Shown here piece after piece: positions 44,486 to 53,690 of a stretch of 64,000 nucleotides of DNA. Source of the stretch: Abyssisolibacter fermentans (GTDB lineage Bacteria > Bacillota > Clostridia > Tissierellales > MCWD3); the NCBI RefSeq assembly GCF_001559865.1, contig NZ_LOHE01000085.1, positions 1 to 64,000 on the forward strand. Direction: 5' to 3'. The position numbers were made by a program, and so were the translations under genes. Position 1 is the first letter of the stretch; each line of letters opens with the position of its first letter. The notes beneath the pieces were generated by a model. The model did not search any database, was not told the DNA's origin, and was given only the letters and a program-made list of their open reading frames with translations.

Positions 44486-45656
44486 TTTCTGTTCCCTCCT
44501 CACTTGGAGAAATCTTTTCGCTATGTTCTGGTGCTTTTATTATTAAAACACCTAATAATGCAATAACTAATGCTATTAATGTGAATTTTACAAACCACAT
44601 TATATCTCCATTCATTTTAGTAATCGATAGTCCTTTTAAACATAAATCTCTTAGATTGTCTGCAAAATGATAAAAGGGATAAAAATTAGCTGCTACTTGA
44701 TATGGTCTAGGCATAGATAAAACAGGCCATGTATAACCAATCATTATTGTGTTTGGTATAAATATAACCGCATTTATTAAAGTTGAAAGCATATGATCTT
44801 TGATCCAGCTTGAAATCATTAATCCAAACGCGGACACAGCAAATGCAAGAACTAAACTAAGTATTGTTGCATCAAAGAATTTGCCCCGTAATGGTACTTT
44901 AAATAACTTGTACTGCACGTATATATTTAATATAAGTGAAAGACAGCCTAAAATTCCATAGAATAAGACCTTCCCTAATATATATCCTAATTTTTTTCTT
45001 TTTTTCTTTTCGATTTCGGATCTTCTTATTGCAGATGCTGTCATGATTGCAATAGCTGATTGTACTATGGCGGTGCCGAGTCCTATATTCAAGAAATTTT
45101 TATAGCTTCCTGCAGGATTATAAAGTGTTCTGCTACTGAATTTAATAGATAAAGCTATTTTCTCAGCCACGTCAGCTGGAAGATCAAGTTTTGCTTTTAT
45201 AAGTTTCATGAAAACACCAGTTTTTAAAGATAGTAATATTTCAGAAGCGCTCTTTTTTGTAGCAGCTGCTATTGGCATATGACTTCCATCATAAACCATT
45301 AGTATACTTGGAGATTCTGCACCCATTACATCTTTACTGAAGTCCTTAGGTATAATCATACCTACTCTAATCTTACTATCATCTATTAACTTTTTCATAT
45401 CATTTGAATCTTCTAAGTAGTACTCAATGTCAAACATTTCATTTTCACTAAACTGCTCTATTATCATTCTACTTAAAGATGAATTATCACCATCATAGAC
45501 TGCCATTGGTACTTTATTTATTATATCTTTACTGAACTGATAGCCAAGTAACAAGTTTGTGAGCAGAGGAATGATAAATATAACAATAAATATCATCTTT
45601 CCTCTTGCCATGATGTTAAATTCTCTTTTTATCGTTTTTAATAAACTATTTATCAT
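44472..45656 (-). CDS. ABC-2 type permease 1
   Basis: 394 residues. The same architecture as permease 2 (IPLLTNLLLGYQF, a loop with VPMAVYDGDNSSLSRMIIEQ, then five helices), so the two arose by duplication and likely form a heterodimer. The start ATG is 15 bp after the adaptor stop. An exporter permease whose substrate is unknown. Confidence 0.85.
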   Translation of the reverse strand: MINSLLKTIKREFNIMARGKMIFIVIFIIPLLTNLLLGYQFSKDIINKVPMAVYDGDNSSLSRMIIEQFSENEMFDIEYYLEDSNDMKKLIDDSKIRVGMIIPKDFSKDVMGAESPSILMVYDGSHMPIAAATKKSASEILLSLKTGVFMKLIKAKLDLPADVAEKIALSIKFSSRTLYNPAGSYKNFLNIGLGTAIVQSAIAIMTASAIRRSEIEKKKRKKLGYILGKVLFYGILGCLSLILNIYVQYKLFKVPLRGKFFDATILSLVLAFAVSAFGLMISSWIKDHMLSTLINAVIFIPNTIMIGYTWPVLSMPRPYQVAANFYPFYHFADNLRDLCLKGLSITKMNGDIMWFVKFTLIALVIALLGVLIIKAPEHSEKISPSEEGTENVIS

Positions 45657-45671
45657 TTCCTACACCACCAG

Positions 45672-46724
45672 TTATTTAATAAACTGAACAAAGGCCGTCA
45701 TTCCTGGTCTTAATGTTTTCTCATTATTATCTATTTTTATTTTTACTCCAAATGAAATAATATCAAAGCTTCCATTGTCATTGGTAGCTCTTTTTGTTGC
45801 AAAATCAGGTTTTTGATTGATTCTAACAACACTGCCTTTGAAAACATCATTTGAATAACTAGGAATTTTTATATTTACTTCTTGTCCTAATGATATTTTT
45901 TGTAAATCAGTTTCTTTTACTTTAACTTCAACCCATGTATTTTGTAAATCAGTTACTGTAGCTATTGACATACCAGTAGAAACTAATTCACCTTCATCTG
46001 CATTTATTTCAGTTACAACACCGTTAATAGGAGCTTTAATATTAGTATCATTTAAGTAGGCCTCTACTTCTTGAAGACCTCCATTTGCTTGTTCAAGCTT
46101 ACCTTGAGCAGCCTGTTCCATTGATAATGCTTGAGTAACTAATGCTTCAGCACTGCTGATATCTTCACTTCGTGCTCCTTCTTTTGCCATACTTAGGGTT
46201 TGTTTAGCTATTTCTAATTGTGTAGCTACTTCTTCTTTTTTCTGCTGAGAAACTGCACCTTTTTCGTATAGTTTTTCAACTCTTGAATATGTAGAGGACA
46301 TAAGATCATAAGCTGCTTGAGCTTGAGCTATTTCTTGATCTCTAGCACCATTTTGAGCTTTTGTTAATAGAGATTTGGCTGCTACAGTTTGTCCTTTTGC
46401 TGCTTCATGTGCTGCTTCAGCTGCTTTTACAAGAGCAAGAGCTTGTTCTTTTTTAGCCATCAACTCATCACTTGATATTTCAACTAATGGACTATCTGCT
46501 TTTATGTCCATACCTTCTTCTATTAGAAGCTTTTTAACTCTACCAGGTATTTTACTGTTTATACTTACTTCTTTTGCTTCGATAACTCCCTGTGCTACTA
46601 ATCCTTCTTCTTCATTAAAAACTTTCATACTTCCATTTTCTGTAGTTAAACTAGCACTACAACCTGTCATAACAAGCATCAAAGAACACATAATTATAGC
46701 TGTATATATTTTATATTTTTTCAT
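45672..46724 (-). CDS. HlyD/RND-type membrane-fusion lipoprotein
   Basis: 350 residues from the ATG at 46724 (AAGGAG RBS). A lipobox at VMTGCSAS, then an N-terminal lipoyl half (NSKIPGRVKKLLIEEGMDIK), a very long Ala/Gln-rich coiled coil (about 75-190), NIKAPINGVVTEINADEGEL as the second half and a C-terminal barrel. It connects the permease pair with the TolC-like gene just upstream in the operon, giving a YbhG/FSR-like tripartite plan. Confidence 0.85.
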   Translation of the reverse strand: MKKYKIYTAIIMCSLMLVMTGCSASLTTENGSMKVFNEEEGLVAQGVIEAKEVSINSKIPGRVKKLLIEEGMDIKADSPLVEISSDELMAKKEQALALVKAAEAAHEAAKGQTVAAKSLLTKAQNGARDQEIAQAQAAYDLMSSTYSRVEKLYEKGAVSQQKKEEVATQLEIAKQTLSMAKEGARSEDISSAEALVTQALSMEQAAQGKLEQANGGLQEVEAYLNDTNIKAPINGVVTEINADEGELVSTGMSIATVTDLQNTWVEVKVKETDLQKISLGQEVNIKIPSYSNDVFKGSVVRINQKPDFATKRATNDNGSFDIISFGVKIKIDNNEKTLRPGMTAFVQFIK

Positions 46725-46766
46725 AAATATACTCCTTCCATTCATTCTAAATTTTATAGTGTATTT

Positions 46767-48302
46767 TTAATAAATGAATTTTCCAGTATCATTGTAATAT
46801 TTAACTTTTGCTAAGTTATAGTTATACATTATTTCTACAACTTTTTCTTCAACATTAGATAGATTTTCCTCGGCAGCTAGTACTTCTACTATAGTACCGG
46901 CAGCTGATTCAAGGTCAAGTTTTTTAAGAAGACTATTTTCAGTACTAAATCCTTCTTTGTACTTGTATTCTGCTATTTCAACACTTTCTTTTGCTTTTTC
47001 TACCATAGCTTTAGCTGTATCCATCATGTTTCCAACAGTCATTAGAGTTTCATAAGACTGATTTATAGATGATTCGACCATACTATATGCCTTAGCGTAC
47101 TCTAAGTGTGATTTTTCTTTAAGTAAATTAGCTTCTTTGTATTGATAAGTGATGTCAGGATATTTACCCTTTGCTTTTTCAAAATTCAAATCATATATTG
47201 TCATTTGTCCTAGAGTTTTCTTTAACTCAAGTCTGTTAGCAAGTCCACTTTTTAATCCTTCTTCTAAATCAGGTATTTCTTTTTCATCTATCAAGACATC
47301 AGTTAATACAAGTTTTGTTTCTAGTGGAATATTCATATTTTTCTTAAGTTCAACTAGGGCGTTTTCAAGGTCGCCTTTTGCTTTTGTTAATTCTAATTGA
47401 GTGCTTTTGTAATAAACATCTCCAAGTAGCATGTCATCCTTTGCTTTCATACCTACTTCATAGCTGTCCTTAGCAAACTGAAACTGTTTTTTAGCTCTTT
47501 CCATTGCTTTTTCTTTCATTTCAACTATTTTTTGAGCTTTTAGTACATCATAATAGTTCTTTTGTATAAGCATTGCAATTTGATTCTTGTATATATCAAA
47601 AGAAGCACTTGTTACATCATAAGCTACATCTGCCATAGTAGTCATTAAATTAGAAGTAGCATCAACATTATATGAGTCTAAATCTCCTAGGTTTAGGTTT
47701 TCTGATATTGATAATCCTGCTTCTTTTAGAGAATCAGATAATGTTGTTTTTCCTGAATCTAGAGAAGCTTTGGCACTGTCAAGTATTGCTTCATTTGCTA
47801 TTAGCTCATCTTTTTTATTTTCAAGTTTTTTTCTATATTCTGTTTCTACATAAGAAGCATTTTCTCCATAATTTTTTAATGGAATTACTTTACCATCTTC
47901 AGTAATTATTTTTTTATCCTCTTCATTTTCAGCATTTATTAATGCTTCTGCGTAAGCTAATTCTTGCTTTTTAGCATTTAGCAACTTTTGATTTTTATTT
48001 ATCTCACTACTACCTTTTTTAATCTTGTCATCTCCATCCTCAAGCTTTTTACTTATCCTATCAGCTCGATCCTGCTTAAGAGCACTCATATCAATTTCGT
48101 TTTTCACCATTTTTAAGTCTATGCTGTTTTCAAGTCCAATATTAACAGCTTCTTCTATAGTGATAGATAAATTTTTCTCTACTACAGGAGTTTTTTCAAT
48201 GGTTTCTACAGTAGTCTTTAATGCAGCGTCATTAGATGCAAAGGCTACATTAAACATTAGTAGTGAAATTAGTATGGGTGATATTACTTTTTTAAAATTC
48301 AT
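46767..48302 (-). CDS. TolC-family protein 2
   Basis: 511 residues with signal peptide (ISPILISLLMFNVAFASND). TolC repeats: LSITIEEAVNIGLENSIDLK, NYYDVLKAQKIVEMKEKAME and YKYKEGFSTENSLLKKLDLE. Homologous to TolC 1 at 37597 but in a different operon. The start is reached by an AAAGGAG RBS and overlaps the MarR stop by 11 bp. Confidence 0.82.
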   Translation of the reverse strand: MNFKKVISPILISLLMFNVAFASNDAALKTTVETIEKTPVVEKNLSITIEEAVNIGLENSIDLKMVKNEIDMSALKQDRADRISKKLEDGDDKIKKGSSEINKNQKLLNAKKQELAYAEALINAENEEDKKIITEDGKVIPLKNYGENASYVETEYRKKLENKKDELIANEAILDSAKASLDSGKTTLSDSLKEAGLSISENLNLGDLDSYNVDATSNLMTTMADVAYDVTSASFDIYKNQIAMLIQKNYYDVLKAQKIVEMKEKAMERAKKQFQFAKDSYEVGMKAKDDMLLGDVYYKSTQLELTKAKGDLENALVELKKNMNIPLETKLVLTDVLIDEKEIPDLEEGLKSGLANRLELKKTLGQMTIYDLNFEKAKGKYPDITYQYKEANLLKEKSHLEYAKAYSMVESSINQSYETLMTVGNMMDTAKAMVEKAKESVEIAEYKYKEGFSTENSLLKKLDLESAAGTIVEVLAAEENLSNVEEKVVEIMYNYNLAKVKYYNDTGKFIY

Positions 48303-48801
48303 GTATATTACTCCTTTCTATGCTTATTTTCTTATTAATTAAACCTGTCTGAAACTTTTTGAATAATTTCAGCAGCAAAATTTTATCATCATCATCCAGA
48401 ATAGTTAATACATCCTTTGACCAGATTTTATATTTTTTGATTACATCTTCAGTGAAACTTCTTCCATTTTCGGTTATGGATGCCATTATTTTTCTTCTGT
48501 CACTGCTATGTCTAATTCTCTCTACATATCCCTGTTTTTCTAATCTGTCAACAAGACCAGTTATATTAGCTTTGGTAACCAACATTTGATCACCTATTTC
48601 AGATAGAGGTAAACCCTCGACAGGGGCATTGTACAAAATAACCATAAGATTAAATTTGGTACTGGATATATTAAATTCGCTAAAAAAAACATTATGCATT
48701 TCTTCGAGAATCTCGGTTGTTTTTTTAATTTCAACAATTACCTTATTGGCAACTTCACCTATCCAAGTATAGTTATCAAATATATTCTTTAATTTACTCA
48801 T
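48292..48801 (-). CDS. MarR-family regulator of the exporter operon
   Basis: 169 residues. Winged helix-turn-helix: LMVILYNAPVEGLPLSEIGD, QMLVTKANITGLVDRLEKQG, YVERIRHSSDRRKIMASITE; the DxR-x-x wing (SSDRRK) is present. It is the first gene of the operon, reading directly into tolC2. A near-palindromic operator lies next to its own promoter, so autoregulation plus drug- or metabolite-triggered derepression is likely. Confidence 0.9.
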   Translation of the reverse strand: MSKLKNIFDNYTWIGEVANKVIVEIKKTTEILEEMHNVFFSEFNISSTKFNLMVILYNAPVEGLPLSEIGDQMLVTKANITGLVDRLEKQGYVERIRHSSDRRKIMASITENGRSFTEDVIKKYKIWSKDVLTILDDDDKILLLKLFKKFQTGLINKKISIERSNIHEF

Positions 48802-48836
48802 ATTGCACCTCCATACTATTAAATCAACCTTTATAC

Positions 48837-48865
48837 ATTATACATATAAATAGTGTACATGTAAA
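48837..48865 (-). promoter_or_regulatory. Promoter of the marR-exporter operon
   Basis: Minus strand: -35 TTTACA (48860-48865), 17-bp spacer, -10 TATAAT (48837-48842). Consensus-like. Confidence 0.7.
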
Positions 48866-48883
48866 TAGTTAATATGTTAACTA
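48866..48883. promoter_or_regulatory. MarR-type operator
   Basis: TAGTTAATATGTTAACTA is a palindrome with one mismatched pair in each half (TAGTTAA-N4-TTAACTA). It abuts the -35 box of the operon. Confidence 0.6.
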
Positions 48884-49021
48884 AAATTAATTATTTATGA
48901 TTATAGGGTAAATTTATTATTCGATACATAAAATACTAAAAATAATCAATAATATTTATATTGATGGATGTTAAAAATATTTACTTTAGTTATATTATTT
49001 ATCGAATATTAATATATATAC

Positions 49022-49049
49022 TTGACAAACATTAAACTTCTGATATACT
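49022..49049 (+). promoter_or_regulatory. Promoter of the ileS T-box transcript
   Basis: -35 TTGACA, 16-bp spacer, -10 TATACT. Confidence 0.75.
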
Positions 49050-49071
49050 ATATTCTAAGTAAATATAATTA

Positions 49072-49318
49072 ATAGCAATGAATAGGACAGTACTAAGGAG
49101 AGGTAGTATACAGAGAAATAATCATTGAGGTGAGAGATTATTATGATACTCTTTACGAAGATCGCCTATGAGCTTAAGATTTGAAATAATAGTAAAGTCT
49201 TACGTAGAGATACGTTAAAATGTATTGAGTGATAAGGGTGTTTTTCTGTCCTTATAATTTGGGTGGTAACGCGAGATATAATCGTCCCTAAGTCTTTTGA
49301 CTTAGGGGCTTTTTGAAT
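49072..49318 (+). promoter_or_regulatory. T-box leader (isoleucine, for ileS)
   Basis: Starts with the GAATAGGACAGTACTAAGGA stem I region. The T-box sequence GGGTGGTAACGCG is at about 49260-49272, followed by a terminator CCCTAAGTC...GACTTAGGGG with T5 at 49288-49315. An ATC lies in the probable specifier loop (AAGATCGCC), consistent with isoleucine. It controls readthrough according to tRNA-Ile charging. Confidence 0.88.
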
Positions 49319-49321
49319 TTA

Positions 49322-49655
49322 TAGGAAATTATAAATAATAAAATATAATCCTCTTATAGATTCCATAAAAGAAAATACCTATAATTTTCAAATAACTAGA
49401 TAATTCAATCACATGAAAATTAGAGAAATATAGGTTTTAATATAGACTTCAGGGAAGTATATATATTGTTTAGTATAAAGACTTATATGTAGATATTATT
49501 TTTAAGCGAATTAAAGAATTATAACAAGGCACAAGATGTCCCACCAATCTCTATAAGTGGTGGGTACTGATTAGATTTAACAGGCGGTGTGAAATCTTGC
49601 GCCTCGTTGAAACGGTGTGTTGCAATTACTACGTAATTGCTTCCGTTGTTATAAT
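49322..49655 (+). mobile_element. IS200/IS605 omega-RNA-like remnant between T-box and ileS
   Basis: No tnpA or tnpB is present. Near 49372-49436 lies a bulged hairpin (TAATTTTC/GAAAATTA). From 49540: CCCACCA/TGGTGGG hairpin; AGATTT (49573-49578) with AAATCT (49592-49597) interleaved by GGCG (49583-49586) with CGCC (49600-49603), i.e. a pseudoknot; then AACGG/CCGTT (49611-49647) around GCAATTAC/GTAATTGC. That order matches the scaffold and right end of TnpB omega-RNAs. It ends just before the ileS RBS. Confidence 0.5.
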
Positions 49656-49674
49656 AAAAGAAAGGATGAATAAA

Positions 49675-52600
49675 ATGGATAAATTCAAGCAATTATCAAA
49701 TCTGTCTGTCAAAGATACTGAAAAGGGAATTTCATCATATTGGGATGACATAAACATTCTTCAAAAGAGTATTGATAATAGAGAAGGAAAAGATTCTTTT
49801 ATTTTCTATGAAGGTCCTCCAACAGCTAACGGTAAACCAGGAATACATCATGTTATAGCTAGGACACTAAAGGACTCAGTTTGTAGATATAAGACAATGA
49901 AGGGCTATCAAGTTAAAAGAAAAGCAGGATGGGATACACATGGATTACCTGTTGAAATTGAAGTAGAAAAACAGTTAAAGTTAAAAGATAAGCAAGACAT
50001 TGAAAACTATGGTATAGCTCAGTTTAATGAAAAATGTAGAGAATCAGTATTTAAATATGAAGGTTTATGGAGACAAATGACAAAGCGTATGGCTTATGAA
50101 GTTGATTTAGATAATCCATATATAACTTTAGACAACAATTATATAGAATCTGTATGGTGGATTCTAAACAAATTTTTTGAAGAAGGGTATATTTACGAAG
50201 GTCATAAGATATTACCTTACTGCCCAAGATGTGGTACTGGACTCGCATCTCATGAGGTAGCACAAGGTTATGAAGAGATTAAAACAAATACTGTAATAGT
50301 AAAATTCAAAGTTAAAGATAAAGACGAATACTTTTTAGTATGGACAACAACACCTTGGACTTTAGCAGCAAATGTTGCTTTAACAGTAAATCCTAATGAG
50401 ACTTATTTAAAGGTTAAAGTTGAAGACAATGTATATTATGTAGAGAAAAATTTATGTAATAAAGTTGTTGGAGATGACTATGAAGTATTAGCTGAATATA
50501 AAGGTAAAGACTTAGAATATATGGAATATGAGCAATTAATGCCTTTTGTTAAAACTGACAAGAAAGCTTTCTTTGTTACAACAGCTGATTATGTTACAAC
50601 TGAAGATGGAACTGGTATAGTACACACTGCTCCGGCATTTGGTGAAGATGACTATAATACAGGAAAAAGATATAAATTGCCAGTATTACAACCTGTAGAT
50701 GAAACAGGTAAATATGTAGAAACACCTTGGAAAGGTCAGTTTGTAATGGATGCTGATTTAGATATTATAAAATGGTTACATGAAGAAGGAAAATTATTTA
50801 AAAAACAAAAAATAGCTCATAATTATCCACACTGCTGGAGATGTAAAACACCTTTATTATATTATGCTAAACCTAGCTGGTATATAGAGATGACTAAACT
50901 AAAAGATAAGTTAATTGAAAATAATAATTCTGTAGAGTGGTATCCAGATTATGTAGGAGAAAAAAGATTTGGAAACTGGTTAGAAAATTTAAATGACTGG
51001 GCTATTTCAAGAAGTAGATATTGGGGAACACCACTTAATATTTGGCGTTGTGAATGTGGTCATACTACTAGCGTAGGTTCAAGAAAAGAATTAGCAGAAA
51101 GAGCTATAGAAGATATAGATGAAAATGTTGAACTACACAGACCACATGTTGATAATATTCATATCAAGTGTGAGAAATGTGGAAAAACAATGACAAGAGT
51201 TAAAGATGTAATAGATTGTTGGTTTGATAGTGGATCAATGCCATTTGCACAACAGCACTATCCATTTGAAAACAAAGATATCTTTGATAAGCTATTCCCA
51301 GCAGATTTTATTTGTGAAGGTATTGACCAAACAAGAGGATGGTTCTATTCATTGCTAGCAATTTCTACGTTTTTAACAGGAAAATCTCCATATAAGAGAG
51401 TACTTGTTAATGACTTGATATTAGATAAAAACGGAAAGAAAATGTCCAAATCAAAAGGTAATACGGTAGATCCATTTGAATTATTTGATCAATATGGTGC
51501 AGATGCATTAAGATGGTACCTTCTTTATGTATCTCCTGCATGGACACCTACTAAATTTGATGAAGATGGGCTTAAAGAAGTATTAAGTAAGTTCTTTGGA
51601 ACAATTAAAAATGTATATAATTTCTTTGTACTTTATGCAAATACAGATAATGTAGATCCAACAAGCTTCTATATAGAAACAAAAGATAGACCAGAATTAG
51701 ATAAGTGGGTTTTGTCTAAGTACAACAATTTATTAAAAAATGTTGAGAATGACCTTAATGCATATGATTTAACTAAAGCTGTTAGAAAAATTCAAGAATT
51801 TGTTAATGAAGATGTATCAAATTGGTACATCAGACGTTCAAGAAGAAGATTCTGGGATACTGAATTATCAGATGATAAGAAAGCTGTTTACAATACAACA
51901 TATGAATTATTAGTAGGAGTTGCACAGCTTGTTGCACCATTTGCACCATATATTTCAGAAGAAATGTATAGAAAATTAACAGGTGAAGAGTCAGTACATT
52001 TAAGTGATTATCCTGTAGTAGATGATAGTTTAATAGATAATCATATAGAAGAAAGAATGGATTTAGTAAGAGATTTAGTTAAACTTGGTAGAGCATCAAG
52101 AGAATCTGTTAAAATTAAAGTTCGTCAACCAATACAACAAGTACTTATTGATGGTAAATACGAAGAATTAATATCAGATTTAGTACCATTAATAATGGAA
52201 GAACTAAATGTAAAAGAAGTTGTATTTGAAAAAGATTTAAGTAAATACATGAACTTTAGTTTAAAACCAAATTTTAGAGTTCTTGGACCTGTATTAGGGG
52301 CTAAGATAAAAGAATTTGGCAAAGTGTTAGCTAAGCTTGACTCTGCAAAAGCAGTAGCAGCTTTAGAGAGTGGTGAAACTGTAAAAGTAGACTTGAGCGG
52401 TGAAGAGTTTGAATTTGATAAAGATAAAGTTCTTATTAATATAACTTCAAAAGAAGGTTTTACAGTTACTACGGAAAATAATCTATTTGTTATTTTAGAT
52501 ACTACACTTACTGAAGAGTTATTAAATGAAGGTTTTGCAAGAGAGTTTATATCTAAGGTTCAACAGATGAGAAAAAATAATCAATATGAAATGATGGATA

Positions 52601-52773
52601 ACATTAAGATTTATTATAATGGAGATGAAGCTGTATCAAAAGCAGTACAAGAATATAGTAAATATATCATGAAGGAAACTTTAGCACTTGAAATAAAACA
52701 AGTTCAAGAAGAAAATATGGTTAAGCAAGAACTTAATGGGCATACAACAGATATAAGAATAGAAAAAGCATAA
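49675..52773 (+). CDS. ileS: Isoleucyl-tRNA synthetase
   Basis: 1032 residues from the ATG at 49675 (AAAGG RBS at 9 bp; the ATG at 49666 overlaps it). Class I motifs: HIGH-type signature PPTANGKPGIHHVIARTLKD and KMSKSKGN; the editing CP1 domain, zinc-type Cys motifs (WRCECGH, CEKCGKTM) and the anticodon domain are present. It charges tRNA-Ile. Regulated by the upstream T-box. The ORF extends upstream to 49597 through the remnant but that part is not protein-like. Length typical of the long, eukaryote-like IleRS type. Confidence 0.97.
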   Translation: MDKFKQLSNLSVKDTEKGISSYWDDINILQKSIDNREGKDSFIFYEGPPTANGKPGIHHVIARTLKDSVCRYKTMKGYQVKRKAGWDTHGLPVEIEVEKQLKLKDKQDIENYGIAQFNEKCRESVFKYEGLWRQMTKRMAYEVDLDNPYITLDNNYIESVWWILNKFFEEGYIYEGHKILPYCPRCGTGLASHEVAQGYEEIKTNTVIVKFKVKDKDEYFLVWTTTPWTLAANVALTVNPNETYLKVKVEDNVYYVEKNLCNKVVGDDYEVLAEYKGKDLEYMEYEQLMPFVKTDKKAFFVTTADYVTTEDGTGIVHTAPAFGEDDYNTGKRYKLPVLQPVDETGKYVETPWKGQFVMDADLDIIKWLHEEGKLFKKQKIAHNYPHCWRCKTPLLYYAKPSWYIEMTKLKDKLIENNNSVEWYPDYVGEKRFGNWLENLNDWAISRSRYWGTPLNIWRCECGHTTSVGSRKELAERAIEDIDENVELHRPHVDNIHIKCEKCGKTMTRVKDVIDCWFDSGSMPFAQQHYPFENKDIFDKLFPADFICEGIDQTRGWFYSLLAISTFLTGKSPYKRVLVNDLILDKNGKKMSKSKGNTVDPFELFDQYGADALRWYLLYVSPAWTPTKFDEDGLKEVLSKFFGTIKNVYNFFVLYANTDNVDPTSFYIETKDRPELDKWVLSKYNNLLKNVENDLNAYDLTKAVRKIQEFVNEDVSNWYIRRSRRRFWDTELSDDKKAVYNTTYELLVGVAQLVAPFAPYISEEMYRKLTGEESVHLSDYPVVDDSLIDNHIEERMDLVRDLVKLGRASRESVKIKVRQPIQQVLIDGKYEELISDLVPLIMEELNVKEVVFEKDLSKYMNFSLKPNFRVLGPVLGAKIKEFGKVLAKLDSAKAVAALESGETVKVDLSGEEFEFDKDKVLINITSKEGFTVTTENNLFVILDTTLTEELLNEGFAREFISKVQQMRKNNQYEMMDNIKIYYNGDEAVSKAVQEYSKYIMKETLALEIKQVQEENMVKQELNGHTTDIRIEKA

Positions 52774-52776
52774 TAT

Positions 52777-52801
52777 AAAAACCCCCTGACTAGGGGGTTT
52801 T
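52777..52801 (+). terminator. ileS terminator
   Basis: AAAACCCCCTGACTAGGGGGTTTT, 4-nt loop, T-tail; begins 4 bp after the stop. Confidence 0.9.
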
Positions 52802-53002
52802 ATTAAGCAGAGAAACAAATTTATATTGGAGTGAATACTTACTCATACAAGTGAAATGATTATAAATTATGTGTAATAATATGTATGAAAAAACAATATA
52901 TAAATATAAGACAAATGATAGTAAAGAAATATGCAGAAATATAATAAAAGAGGAAATTATGTGTATATATAGAATTATATTTAGTAGAAAGGGGGAAAGT
53001 TA

Positions 53003-53362
53003 GTGGATTATTTATGGGATGGTTTTATAATATTCCTTGGGACAGAAAATATGGATTTAACACATAAATTTTATTCTAAGAGTTTAGGATTTGCTTCATA
53101 TGAAGAGAATGAATGTAAGATATATAACATACCAGGTGGTGGTAAAATAGGTTTTACATGTGAAATAAATCCATATCAGAAAATAAATCCTATTATAACA
53201 CTCATAACTCCATATGTTGATTCTCTATATACAAAATTTAAAGGAGAGGGTATATGTATTAAAGAAAAACCGAAGTATTGTAATGACAAATACTATTTTC
53301 ATATGCTGGATCCAAATGGTTATACTATTGAAATTCAAAAAAAAATTAATTATAGTATTTAA
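53003..53362 (+). CDS. VOC/glyoxalase-family protein
   Basis: 119 residues from GTG at 53003 (GGGGGAAAG RBS). A single vicinal-oxygen-chelate domain: FIIFLGTENMDLTHKFYSKS at the start, then the paired beta-alpha-beta-beta units ending in FHMLDPNGYTIEIQ, the glyoxalase/bleomycin-resistance C-terminal motif. Metal and substrate unknown; dimer expected. Stand-alone. Confidence 0.85.
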   Translation: MDYLWDGFIIFLGTENMDLTHKFYSKSLGFASYEENECKIYNIPGGGKIGFTCEINPYQKINPIITLITPYVDSLYTKFKGEGICIKEKPKYCNDKYYFHMLDPNGYTIEIQKKINYSI

Positions 53363-53403
53363 CTATAATTAATATAACTCGTTCATATAATTTGATGTAA
53401 TCC

Positions 53404-53442
53404 AAATGGGATGACTAAAAACACTTTGAGTCATCCCATTTT
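53404..53442 (+). terminator. Terminator after the VOC gene
   Basis: AAATGGGATGACT/AGTCATCCCATTTT, 13-bp stem. Confidence 0.8.
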
Positions 53443-53690
53443 GTATAAATATTGATACTTATTTCATGAAAAAATTTTTTTCTAATTTTTATTTATAACT
53501 GTAAGAATTTTAAATTTAATAGATAGTAAATAATTTGGATTAAATACTTTTCATTAAATACTTTTCATGATTATAAAGTTCCTAATTGGATAATATAATA
53601 TTGTCCTGATTTTTATTAATTCTATACAGATAATTGCAGAAGCAGAATAAAATAATCAGGAACTAATAATATAATTTTGGAGGTTTAAAA

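Noticed and set aside
49597-49674. Upstream extension of the ileS frame
   Set aside because: It translates the insert remnant and not an IleRS N-terminus; the RBS is placed for the ATG at 49675.
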